Source: Sphingobacterium sp. JB170
GTDB taxonomy: Bacteria > Bacteroidota > Bacteroidia > Sphingobacteriales > Sphingobacteriaceae
Reading direction: 5' to 3'
Assembly: GCF_900163865.1 (NCBI RefSeq)
Contig: NZ_FUKU01000067.1
Location: 1 to 64,000, forward strand
Length of the DNA stretch: 64,000 nucleotides
Part shown: piece by piece, positions 45,172 to 53,645 of the stretch
How positions within the stretch are numbered: position 1 is the first letter of the stretch
How the letters are laid out: every line of letters starts with the position of its first letter
Position numbers and translations under genes: made by a program
The notes under the pieces: generated by a model
Seen by the model: the letters and a program-made list of their open reading frames with translations, nothing else
Database searches by the model: none
Told to the model about the DNA's origin: nothing

Positions 45172-46320
45172 ATGAAAAAGCAAATTTCCCCCTTTAAGAT
45201 CAATATACCTGACGAACGATTGGCCATCATTATGGCAAAGGTCATTGCTTACGATTGGAGCCAGCTTCCTGATGCGGGAGGTTGGACATCCGGCGTCGGG
45301 ATTACCGATCTCAGGCGGCTGGTTGACTACTGGCAAACAAGCTTTGACTGGCGTAAGGTCGAACGGCGTCTCAATGAACTTCCCCATTTTACAACAGCTA
45401 TCCAGGGGCAGCATATCCATTTCATCCATTTAAAGGGCAACGGCTCCAAACCGCCTTTGCTTCTTTTGCATGGCTGGCCAGGGTCGTTCCTTGAATTCGA
45501 AGCCATCATCCGTCCGCTTGCAGCGGATGGGCATGATGTGATTGTTCCTTCACTTCCCGGCTTCGCTTTTTCCAATCCTATTACTGGTATAATTGGCCCC
45601 CGCCAGGCGGCAGAACTCATGCAGGGTCTGATGGCCCAGCTTTTCGGCGAAACGCGTTACATTGTTCAGGGTGGCGACTGGGGAGCACATATTGCGAGCT
45701 GGATGGCTTATACGAAACCGCAGGCCTTGCTGGGCTTTCACCTCAATATGGTTAGTATCTATGCCGAGGATGCTGTCCCGACATCTCCCGAAGAAAAGGA
45801 CCTTTTCTCTCGCCGTGCCCTTATCCTGGACTGGGAAACTGGATACAATCATGAGCAGGAGACTCGTCCGCAAACACTGGGCGTAGCAATGGCTGATAGC
45901 CCTGTTGGCGCCGCCGGATGGATCCTGGAAAAGTTCGGGCAGTGGGCGGACCTGCCCAAACTGGCGGACGGAAGCCCGGATATATGGAGCAAGTTCACGG
46001 AAGAACAACTGCTGACCAACATCATGCTCTATATAGCCCCGTCTGCAGTCGTCACCGCCACCTGGATATACCAGGGAAAGCGACTGGAAGGTTCAAGTCA
46101 TTTTCCCGCCGGAACCCACATCAGCGTGCCGGTTGGCGTAGCTGCATTTCCCGATCCTGTATTCCTGCCCACGCCGCGCTCATTCGCCAAAAAAACTTAC
46201 AACATTATACACTGGACTGAAATGCCTGCAGGAGGGCATTTTGCCGCGCTGGAGCAACCCGAGCTGATGCTGACAGATTTCCGGAAATTCATTTTTACGG
46301 CATCAGGAGGGCAAGAATGA
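45172..46320 (+). CDS. Epoxide hydrolase, alpha/beta-hydrolase with EHN domain
   Basis: This 382-residue enzyme adds water to epoxides to give diols. The N-terminal EHN domain (about 5-110) reads FKINIPDERL, YDWSQLPDAGGWTSGV and YWQTSFDWRKVERRLNELPHF. The alpha/beta-hydrolase core follows: oxyanion loop HGWPGS (100-105), nucleophile Asp169 in VQGGDWGAHIAS, and catalytic His356 in PAGGHFAALEQPE. A tyrosine for epoxide activation is plausible in FLPTPRSFAKKTYN or IYQGKR. No signal peptide is seen. Its TGA overlaps the next start (ATGA at 46317), so it is translated together with a DNA glycosylase. Codon use is more GC-rich than in neighbours, hinting at transfer. Confidence 0.92.
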   Translation: MKKQISPFKINIPDERLAIIMAKVIAYDWSQLPDAGGWTSGVGITDLRRLVDYWQTSFDWRKVERRLNELPHFTTAIQGQHIHFIHLKGNGSKPPLLLLHGWPGSFLEFEAIIRPLAADGHDVIVPSLPGFAFSNPITGIIGPRQAAELMQGLMAQLFGETRYIVQGGDWGAHIASWMAYTKPQALLGFHLNMVSIYAEDAVPTSPEEKDLFSRRALILDWETGYNHEQETRPQTLGVAMADSPVGAAGWILEKFGQWADLPKLADGSPDIWSKFTEEQLLTNIMLYIAPSAVVTATWIYQGKRLEGSSHFPAGTHISVPVGVAAFPDPVFLPTPRSFAKKTYNIIHWTEMPAGGHFAALEQPELMLTDFRKFIFTASGGQE

Positions 46321-47507
46321 AGTCGGAAATTTCGGCTTCCCAGGCCCGTCGCTTTGCACTCACCGCTCAAGGTTTCAATGCCTTGTCCCGCGACAAGAAT
46401 GTAATTTCGACGCATATTAGAAATGTGATTGACCAACTCGGACTGCTGCAAATAGACAGCGTGAACGTTCTTGTCCGTGCACAATACGTTCCAGTTTTTT
46501 CACGCCTCGGCTTTTATGACCGTAGTGCTCTTGACGCGCTTATCGCCGGTCGGCCCCGACGCTATTTTGAATATTGGGGACATGAAGCATCAATACTGCC
46601 CGTTGACTGTCATCCGCTGCTCCGTTGGCGTATGGCCGATGCGTACCAAGGAAAGGGGATTTGGCGCCAGCTGGAAGTTTATGCCGGTGAGAAGCGTGGC
46701 GAGGCTGACGCATTACTTGAACGCATACGGGCCGAGGGACCTTTAGCCGCTTCAGATGTGGCGGGCAGCAGAGCCCAAAAGGGGATGTGGGTATGGAGCG
46801 GGGCCAAACATGCGTTGGAATGGCTGTTCTGGGCCGGGCGGATTACGGCTACTCACCGTCGTGGTAGTTTTGAGCGGGTGTATGATCTTCCTGAGCGTGT
46901 GCTGCCGCAGGCTATTCTACAGTTGCCCACGCCTGACCAAACTGATGCCAAACGGGCGCTTCTTGCCCGTTCCGCGCGGGCACTGGGCATTGCCACGGCA
47001 GATGAACTGCGCGATTACTACCGTATCCCGGTAAAGGAGGCACGACTGCCGTTTGAACAGTTGGTGGAGGAAGGCACCGTGATCCCCGTGCTCGTGCGTG
47101 GCTGGAAGCAGCAGGCCTATTTGCATAAGGATGCACGTGCGGGCCGCCGCGTTGGGGGTGCTGCTTTATTATCACCTTTTGATCCGCTGATCTGGCACCG
47201 CGCACGAACGGAAAGATTGTTCGACTTCCGCTATCGGCTCGAAATCTATACACCCGCGCATAAGCGCGAGCATGGATATTATGTGCTGCCATTTTTATTG
47301 GACGGCGCCCTGGTCGCTCGTGTTGACCTGAAGGCTGACCGCCAAAACAGCACCCTGATTGTTCGGCGATTGCACATGGAACCTAATGCACCACCACATA
47401 CAATAGAGATGCTAATGAACGAACTGCGAATGATGGCATTATGGCTTGACCTGACGGACATTGTTGTTCCGGAAATCTCTTCGGCTTCACGTATACAAAC
47501 GAACTAG
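46317..47507 (+). CDS. YcaQ/AlkX-type crosslink-repair DNA glycosylase (HTH_42 family)
   Basis: This 396-residue protein of the AlkZ/YcaQ (winged-helix HTH_42) family removes alkylated bases or unhooks interstrand crosslinks. The key motif is QxD, Gln45-Ile46-Asp47 in LGLLQIDSVNVL, matching the YcaQ (AlkX) branch; the AlkZ self-resistance branch has QxQ. Other conserved pieces are FEYWGHEASILPVDCHPLLR, the winged-helix region around LLERIRAEGPLAASDV, and LLSPFDPLIWHRARTERLFDF with YTPAHKREHGYYVLPFLL at the end. The ATGA overlap with the epoxide hydrolase implies coupled translation. Composition is GC-rich like its partner, unlike the AT-rich flanks. Confidence 0.9.
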   Translation: MKSEISASQARRFALTAQGFNALSRDKNVISTHIRNVIDQLGLLQIDSVNVLVRAQYVPVFSRLGFYDRSALDALIAGRPRRYFEYWGHEASILPVDCHPLLRWRMADAYQGKGIWRQLEVYAGEKRGEADALLERIRAEGPLAASDVAGSRAQKGMWVWSGAKHALEWLFWAGRITATHRRGSFERVYDLPERVLPQAILQLPTPDQTDAKRALLARSARALGIATADELRDYYRIPVKEARLPFEQLVEEGTVIPVLVRGWKQQAYLHKDARAGRRVGGAALLSPFDPLIWHRARTERLFDFRYRLEIYTPAHKREHGYYVLPFLLDGALVARVDLKADRQNSTLIVRRLHMEPNAPPHTIEMLMNELRMMALWLDLTDIVVPEISSASRIQTN

Positions 47508-47691
47508 CCGTTAAATTCAGGCGATTCAATTGGGATATTTTAAATTTCTGAATGAAAAGCGTTTACGCTTCGCTTTATATCAGCATATCACCAGCTTTTG
47601 GCTCCATGATCGATAGCGAATATACCGACGAAAAAAAATATTGATATGTGGTTTTTATGTCAAAAACGATATGGTTCCAATATTTTTTCAT

Positions 47692-47731
47692 AAATAGATA
47701 GTTCGATATCTAACTATTTATTTTACCTTTG
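47692..47731 (+). promoter_or_regulatory. MarR-type operator and -7 element before the efflux operon
   Basis: aaatagatag (47692-47701) and ctaactattt (47710-47719) form an inverted repeat with 9 of 10 positions matching around an 8-base spacer. TACCTTTG (47724-47731), an exact Bacteroidota -7 consensus, follows 4 bases later and 8 bases before the MarR ATG. The palindrome covers the -33 region, so a bound MarR dimer would exclude RNA polymerase. The leader would be extremely short. Confidence 0.7.
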
Positions 47732-47739
47732 TACCCGAA

Positions 47740-48180
47740 ATGAAACAAAGAAAAGAAATTAGAGAAGCGAAAGAATTCGTAACCGCCATGAATAATCTGA
47801 GAACAGGCATGCGGAATTATATTCGAAAAAAGCTTAGAGAGTCTAATTTAGATTTGACCTATGAGATGCTTCAAGTTCTTGGCGTTTTATGGTCTAGAGG
47901 AGATCTTAATCAACAAGATATCGCCGATACCGTTGCAAAAAATAAAGCTAGTTTAACCTCCATTCTAGATAATCTAGCTAAGCGTGACCTAATCATCCGC
48001 ACGGAAGATCCTGCCGACCGTCGCAGTAAAATCATATCCCTGACAAAAACGGGCCAGGTATATGAAGATGAGTTAGACGCACTAATGAATGGCTTATACA
48101 TAACTTTAAAAGCCAAGCTTCCCGAAAAGGATCTTGTCTATGCCACTTCGGTGATAACGAAGATGTCCGAAAATTTGTAA
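47740..48180 (+). CDS. MarR-family transcriptional regulator
   Basis: This 146-residue winged-helix repressor has dimerisation helices at both ends and a DNA-binding core (about 30-105). The recognition region reads LNQQDIADTVAKNKASLTSI, and the wing carries the family hallmark DPADRRSKIISLTKTG. MarR proteins release DNA on binding phenolic or other drug-like compounds. It heads a co-directional TolC/HlyD/MFS operon (62 bases to the next start) and has a palindrome over its own promoter, so autoregulation together with control of the pump is likely. Confidence 0.93.
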   Translation: MKQRKEIREAKEFVTAMNNLRTGMRNYIRKKLRESNLDLTYEMLQVLGVLWSRGDLNQQDIADTVAKNKASLTSILDNLAKRDLIIRTEDPADRRSKIISLTKTGQVYEDELDALMNGLYITLKAKLPEKDLVYATSVITKMSENL

Positions 48181-48209
48181 AAAGCATTTAATTTTTTTTC
48201 GCCTTATTA

Positions 48210-48223
48210 GTTTGATATTAAAC
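48210..48223 (+). promoter_or_regulatory. Imperfect palindrome before the tolC-type gene
   Basis: gtttgatattaaac matches its reverse complement at 12 of 14 positions (GTTTrATATyAAAC). It lies 20 bases before the TolC-family start. It could be a second, internal regulator site for the pump genes but does not resemble the MarR palindrome upstream. Confidence 0.28.
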
Positions 48224-48242
48224 AGTCAGTATTATTACTTTA

Positions 48243-49544
48243 ATGAAACACACAATTCTTCTATTGTTAATTGGTTTATATTTACCTTTTTTTTCCACCG
48301 CACAACACGTTTATACGTTAGAGCAAATTTTTGAGCTCACCTTAAAAAACAATCAATCCTTAAAAATCAGTAACTCCGCAGTAGAAGTTGCCAAGCAACG
48401 TGTCGAGGTAGCCAAGCTGCAGCGATTACCAAATCTTGACGCGTCATTAACTGCCGGCTACATGGGAGATGCTTTAGTAATTGACAAAGATTTCTCCAGC
48501 TCCACGCGGATCCCGGTCCCGCATTTCACCAATACATTTGCGCTAGAAGCAAGTCAAGTCATTTTTAAAGGGAATGCGGTCAACAATTCGATTGCTAACA
48601 CATCGTTGCAAGAGCAGGTCTCTTTATTAAATATGCAAGAAAATACACTGGGAATTAACTTGCTGGTAGCGGGTAATTATCTAGATCTGTACGCCTATTA
48701 TAATCAACGAAATGTTTACGAGCAAAATATTGCGCTCGCGGAGATGCGACTCGCACAAATCGAGAAGTTCTATCACCAGGGCATGGTAACACGAAATGAT
48801 GTTATACGTAGCGAACTGCAAATAGCAGATTTAAATCTCGCATTAGAAAGTGTGAAAAACCAGATCAACGTCGTCAATAAGCAACTTGCAATGGCGACTG
48901 GTTTGCCCGACAGCGTATCGATCTTGCCCGACACGACGATATTAAATCGAAATCTTTCAATTTCATCACTCGAAGCATCCCAACAGACGGCATTAAAAAC
49001 GCATCCGGCTATCCAGTCAGCAGATATTCGTACCCAGATTGCTGAAAAAAATTTAGCAATCACCAAGGCTGATCGCCTCCCTACACTGTCTGCTTTTGCG
49101 GGTAACAACATGCAACGTCCAATTACGACAAGTAGCCCTGCAGTCGATAAGTACAGCAACGGATGGCAGGCAGGGTTTAGTCTCTCCTACAATATCGCTT
49201 CGCTTTATGATGCAGCAAAAAACATTCATTTAAGCAAGCTCCAAGTAGATGAAGCCAACGAACAAGCAATCTTAGCGCGGCAAAATAAAGAGGTAGCGGT
49301 GAATGCCGTTTACATCGCGCATCAAGAAGCTTTAACCCGCGCTCAAACGTTGCAGCAAAACGTACGCCTGGCGAACGAGAATTACCGAATTATCGAAAAA
49401 AAATATATGAACCAGCTTGCCCTTTTAGTGGACATGCTCGATGCATCAAACGCCAAACTTGGGGCCGAATTACAACAAACAAATGCCGCAATCAATGTTT
49501 TGTACACTTATTATCAGTTGCAAGCAGAAATCGGGGCACAGTAA
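48243..49544 (+). CDS. TolC-family outer-membrane efflux protein
   Basis: This 433-residue exported protein has a signal peptide (ending FFSTAQ) and two repeats of long alpha-helical hairpin sequence, forming the trimeric TolC channel-tunnel. Typical segments are YTLEQIFELTLKNNQSLKIS at the mature start, VAKQRVEVAKLQRLPNLDAS, and their repeat EKNLAITKADRLPTLSAFAG in the second half. FNM-like conserved ends are present as KKYMNQLALLVDMLDASNAK. It is second in the MarR-HlyD-MFS operon and provides the outer-membrane exit. Confidence 0.93.
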   Translation: MKHTILLLLIGLYLPFFSTAQHVYTLEQIFELTLKNNQSLKISNSAVEVAKQRVEVAKLQRLPNLDASLTAGYMGDALVIDKDFSSSTRIPVPHFTNTFALEASQVIFKGNAVNNSIANTSLQEQVSLLNMQENTLGINLLVAGNYLDLYAYYNQRNVYEQNIALAEMRLAQIEKFYHQGMVTRNDVIRSELQIADLNLALESVKNQINVVNKQLAMATGLPDSVSILPDTTILNRNLSISSLEASQQTALKTHPAIQSADIRTQIAEKNLAITKADRLPTLSAFAGNNMQRPITTSSPAVDKYSNGWQAGFSLSYNIASLYDAAKNIHLSKLQVDEANEQAILARQNKEVAVNAVYIAHQEALTRAQTLQQNVRLANENYRIIEKKYMNQLALLVDMLDASNAKLGAELQQTNAAINVLYTYYQLQAEIGAQ

Positions 49545-49588
49545 AACAGGACACCATTATATTTTAGAAAATTTACACACGATATTAT

Positions 49589-50653
49589 ATGTCTAACGGT
49601 CAATTACAAAAGCGCAAAGCAGGAAAGAACAATCGCCGAATTACCATCACAAATTTCTTGATTTTCTTAGTCGTCGCCTTAGCTTTATTATGGATTCTGA
49701 AAAGCTATCTACACATCGGCGATAAAGGATACGTGAACGATGCGCAGGTAGAGGCTTTTATCAACCCCATAAATAGCCGGGTATCTTCATACATTACAGA
49801 AATTCGATATACCGAACATCAACGCGTAAAAAAAGGAGACACGTTGGTAATACTAGACGACAGGGAAATTCAAACCCAATTAGGGCAGGCCGAAGCAGCT
49901 TATATGAACGCTCTGGCGAGTAAAAAAGTTAGTTCTTCGTCAATTAGCACCCTGAAGAATAACGTCGAGGTCGCTAACGCAAATATTGCCGGCGCAAATG
50001 CTCGCCTATGGAACGCAGAGCAAAACTATAAACGTTATGAAAGCCTCCTGGCCGACGAGGCGGTAACTCGGCAGCAGTTCGAGCAGATCAAAACCGAATA
50101 CGATGCACAAAAAGCGGCCTATGAATCGTTAATCAGTCAGCGTGGAACCTCCTATCTGACGGTAAATGAGGCAATCAGCAAAGTGGAGGTCAACGACGCA
50201 GAAATCAAACGTACCTCGTCGGCGCTTGAAATGGCGCGCCTCACGTTATCGTATACCGTCATTACGGCGCCTTATGATGGCGTGATGGGTAGGCGCATCA
50301 TTAATGAGGGCCAGCTTCTTCAGAGCGGGCAACAAGTAGCAACCATTGTCACCGAAAACAGTAAATGGATTACGGCTAATTACCGAGAAAAACAATTATC
50401 GCAAATAAGCATCGGAAAAAAAGTAGATATCAAAGTGGATGCGCTAGATGGCAAAGGATACGAGGGCGTCGTCACGGCGATCTCCGAAGCCACAGGTGCA
50501 AAATACTCGGCCGTACCGCTCGATAATTCAACGGGAAACTTTGTGAAGGTACAACAACGGATACCCGTGCGCATCGAATTCACCTCGACAAACAGCAAAA
50601 CGAGTCTCGATAGTTTACGTGCCGGGATGAACGTCGAATTAAGATTTAAATAA
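49589..50653 (+). CDS. HlyD/EmrA-family periplasmic adaptor
   Basis: This 354-residue membrane-fusion protein has one N-terminal membrane helix (about 23-41, FLIFLVVALALLWILKSYL). A split lipoyl domain follows (GYVNDAQVEAFINPINSRVS and ITAPYDGVMGRRIINEGQLL) around a coiled-coil hairpin (about 95-210: AEAAYMNALASKK, YKRYESLLADEAVTRQQFEQ). A beta-barrel with GKKVDIKVDALDGKGYEGVV comes last. This is the EmrA layout and links the MFS pump to the TolC channel. It lies 44 bases after the TolC gene and 1 base before the MFS gene. Confidence 0.93.
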   Translation: MSNGQLQKRKAGKNNRRITITNFLIFLVVALALLWILKSYLHIGDKGYVNDAQVEAFINPINSRVSSYITEIRYTEHQRVKKGDTLVILDDREIQTQLGQAEAAYMNALASKKVSSSSISTLKNNVEVANANIAGANARLWNAEQNYKRYESLLADEAVTRQQFEQIKTEYDAQKAAYESLISQRGTSYLTVNEAISKVEVNDAEIKRTSSALEMARLTLSYTVITAPYDGVMGRRIINEGQLLQSGQQVATIVTENSKWITANYREKQLSQISIGKKVDIKVDALDGKGYEGVVTAISEATGAKYSAVPLDNSTGNFVKVQQRIPVRIEFTSTNSKTSLDSLRAGMNVELRFK

Positions 50654-50654
50654 C

Positions 50655-52262
50655 ATGTACACGAAAGAGCTTTTTCATTCTTGGGTGCCTAAAGTATTAC
50701 AAAAAATCTTCCTGTTTGTACTGGCCATACCTCTACTTGTCGGCTCTAGCATATATACGGCGAATATGGGAGATATGTATTCTGGGCTTGGAACATACGC
50801 CGAAACATTAACCTTCGCCAACTATAGCTCGACAATAGGCATGATGGTGGGGCTGGGTGTGATATTAAAAATAAAGCCGCGCTTTAAGTCCAAAAACATC
50901 ATAGTTTTCGCCTTTATCAGCTTAGGACTATTGACCCTTGCGATAGGTTCTACCCAGCGTATAGATATCATTGTCGTGTGTAGCGTGATAATGGGTTTCA
51001 TAAAAGTGTTCGGAATGATCGAGCTGGTGGTGCCGATTATGTTTATCGTGTCCCCAAAAGGCGACAGAGGTGAATTCTATGTGGTATTTTATCCGCTAAT
51101 ACTCGGAGCAAGCCAGCTCGTGGGTTTTCTTACTGCGAATTTAGCCTACAACCTAAACTGGAATGCGGTTTATTTAATGAGCGCGATAATATTATTCGGA
51201 TGCGCGTTACTATGTATCGCGTTAATGCATAATAAATGGACAGCGAAAAGGATGCCTATCAAGGGCCTCGATTGGTTCAGTATTGTGTCGTTTACCGCAG
51301 CCTGTTTACTGTTAAACTACATTTTGGTCTTCGCCAAACAGCAGGGCTGGTTTTATGCATCGATGAATTTAAGGTTAGCATTGGCCGCGTTTATTATATG
51401 TGCGGCACTATTTATCTATCGGCAAAGGACTGCAGCGATACCGTTTTTCTCGCTCGCCATTTTCACTAAGCGCCGTGTTTTGACGGCTATCGTTTTATTT
51501 TCTTTGATGGGCATGTTTACAGCAACGTCTTCGCTGCAGTCTGCCCTTACTTCAATCTTACAATATGATGCCCGCACGAATGCAACGATAAACCTCGCCA
51601 TGATACCTGGCATTATACTAGGAGGCTTTATTTGCGCTATGTGGTTTAAGCGTGAGGGCTCAACACGGTCCCTATTATTTATTGCTTTCAGCTGCTTTTT
51701 GTTGAATACGATTTGCTTGTACTTTTTAATTTCGCCGGTTGTAGATATCCGGTATTTCATATTGCCAACCTTCGCTAAAGGTTTGGGCATGGCACTGGTG
51801 TATATTAGCGGTGGATTCTACTTTGCGAGTTCGCTCAAACCAACAGAACTAATGGGGGCCTATCCTGTTGTTATCGGGATACGTTCGTTTATCGGCACTG
51901 CTTTTTTTAGCGCCGTGTTTTCGTGGGGACTTTATCAATTCCAGTCCGATAGCATGATGGAGCTGGCCAACGGAATGGATACGATGGATGCATGGGTACA
52001 AGCGCGCGGCGGAGGAATGCAGCTCTACGCCAGTGTGCGGACACAGTCCACACTTATCGCAGTTAAAGAACTTTTTGGATATACAGCGCTAGCGGGTATA
52101 CTTGTACTTGTGTATATTTTACTACACCCTTTTCACCATTTGCACCGTCGTCAATTAATTATACGGCGCAAACGTCTTAAAGGCGAATCGATAGACGGTC
52201 TGCGTGCCGAGAGTTTTGATGGCAAAGATATTACAGCTACGGCGGCTTCGGTATCCACGTAA
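50655..52262 (+). CDS. MFS transporter (DHA2/EmrB-like)
   Basis: This 535-residue inner-membrane transporter has about 14 hydrophobic helices, as in the proton-driven drug pumps of the DHA2 branch. EmrB-like positions are seen in GDMYSGLGTYAETLTFANYS, IMFIVSPKGDRGEFYVVFYP and LIPG-type loops (NLAMIPGIILGGFICAMWF). The C-terminal 45 residues form a basic cytoplasmic tail. Together with the TolC and HlyD proteins it makes a three-part pump spanning both membranes. The cargo is unknown; the upstream epoxide hydrolase/glycosylase pair suggests a toxic alkylating compound is worth considering. Confidence 0.9.
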   Translation: MYTKELFHSWVPKVLQKIFLFVLAIPLLVGSSIYTANMGDMYSGLGTYAETLTFANYSSTIGMMVGLGVILKIKPRFKSKNIIVFAFISLGLLTLAIGSTQRIDIIVVCSVIMGFIKVFGMIELVVPIMFIVSPKGDRGEFYVVFYPLILGASQLVGFLTANLAYNLNWNAVYLMSAIILFGCALLCIALMHNKWTAKRMPIKGLDWFSIVSFTAACLLLNYILVFAKQQGWFYASMNLRLALAAFIICAALFIYRQRTAAIPFFSLAIFTKRRVLTAIVLFSLMGMFTATSSLQSALTSILQYDARTNATINLAMIPGIILGGFICAMWFKREGSTRSLLFIAFSCFLLNTICLYFLISPVVDIRYFILPTFAKGLGMALVYISGGFYFASSLKPTELMGAYPVVIGIRSFIGTAFFSAVFSWGLYQFQSDSMMELANGMDTMDAWVQARGGGMQLYASVRTQSTLIAVKELFGYTALAGILVLVYILLHPFHHLHRRQLIIRRKRLKGESIDGLRAESFDGKDITATAASVST

Positions 52263-52336
52263 TGCCCCCTATACTTTCCTAGCGTTGGATGTTAAATTCT
52301 ATATGCTCGCCGGGAAACTCTCGCGCCGGGGGGATT

Positions 52337-53551
52337 CTATTTAAACTGAATGGTTTTAATAGGTGAAATACTTGTAATGAGCATGGCAGGAATAAACAAG
52401 GTCAATATACCGATAACCGCCACACCCAAGTTTAAATAAAGCACTTCCAGCCAGGAGATGGCCATTGGCACATATTCTATATAATACGTCGAGGGGTCCA
52501 AAGCAAACAGGTGTGTACTGGTTTGAAAAAAGTACAGCGCTAAAGCGAGCGCGTTACCAATTAATAGTCCAATCCCTATCAGGTACGCCGAGTTATACAG
52601 AAAGACCGTTCGGATACCATTACTGTGATACCCGAGCGCTTTGAGTATCCCGATCATGGAGGAACGCTCCAAAATCGTGATCAATAGTGCGGAGATCATA
52701 TTAATCACCGCGACCACCACCATCAAAGCGAAGATGATGTTATCGTTCATATCCAACATATTCAGCCAGTTGAAGATATCAGGCATTTGTTCGACGATGT
52801 TCGTTGCATTAAGCTCCGGGGGTAACACGGCATTGATCGCACTGGTGGCAACCGCCAAGGAATCAAAAGAATGCAAACGGATTTGATAAGCACCAACCTC
52901 ACCCGGATTTAAGTTATTTAACCGCCGTATCAAATCCAATGATCCAATAACATAGGTTTGATCTAATTCCTCGGCATGACTGCTGTATATACCTTTGATC
53001 GTAAAAGGCCGTTTCCGTATAGGCTCCTGAATAAAATACATAATGAATTTATCCCCTACCCGAAGCCCTAGTCGGTTCGCAAAATATTCAGAAATCAACA
53101 ACTGCGTATTCGGTTGGTCTGCGAAATCAAGGGTATCCCCTTCGGTGATACTGCGCATCAAGAACTCCTGGTTGTAGCTGCTATCCACGCCCTTCATAAG
53201 CACGCCTTCAACCTCCCCATCTACATTCATGATGCCCGCTTTGGTGGCAAAAGGTGTAATATGATCTATATGTCCCGCGCTTGCGATCTCCGAAAGTTGC
53301 TCGCTGGATAGGGAAATCGGCGAATTCTCATAAGAGGCATTCAAATCGTTCTGTGTAACAATCACATCCCCAAAAAATCCGCGCTGCTTTTCGATGATTT
53401 CCGATTTAAAGCCGTTGAGTATCGCAACCGAAAGGATAATCGCAGATATGGCAAGCGCTAATGCACCGATTGTCACACGTACAATTAGTTTCGAGAAAGT
53501 ACGGTGCCCCTTGGACATAATCCGTCTGGCTATAAAATATGGGAAATTCAA
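52337..53551 (-). CDS. FtsX/LolE-type ABC transporter permease
   Basis: This membrane permease of about 405 residues has one N-terminal helix (about 20-45, VRVTIGALALAISAIILSVA), a large periplasmic MacB-like domain (about 50-260) and three C-terminal helices. That is the LolC/LolE layout used to release lipoproteins from the inner membrane. I prefer the TTG at 53551, which yields NFPYFIARRIM, the usual family start; a TTG at 53578 adds nine residues. No ATPase gene is beside it, as is common for this gene in Bacteroidota. A role in lipoprotein export is likely, but other MacB-type roles cannot be excluded. Confidence 0.87.
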   Translation of the reverse strand: MNFPYFIARRIMSKGHRTFSKLIVRVTIGALALAISAIILSVAILNGFKSEIIEKQRGFFGDVIVTQNDLNASYENSPISLSSEQLSEIASAGHIDHITPFATKAGIMNVDGEVEGVLMKGVDSSYNQEFLMRSITEGDTLDFADQPNTQLLISEYFANRLGLRVGDKFIMYFIQEPIRKRPFTIKGIYSSHAEELDQTYVIGSLDLIRRLNNLNPGEVGAYQIRLHSFDSLAVATSAINAVLPPELNATNIVEQMPDIFNWLNMLDMNDNIIFALMVVVAVINMISALLITILERSSMIGILKALGYHSNGIRTVFLYNSAYLIGIGLLIGNALALALYFFQTSTHLFALDPSTYYIEYVPMAISWLEVLYLNLGVAVIGILTLFIPAMLITSISPIKTIQFK

Positions 53552-53645
53552 GCTGAAAATTAATTTGTAACTTCGCAAAGTTAATAATTTTTGTCAGTTA
53601 GCGACAGCTTGTACCGATTACATCAGAAAAAATTAAACAATACCT

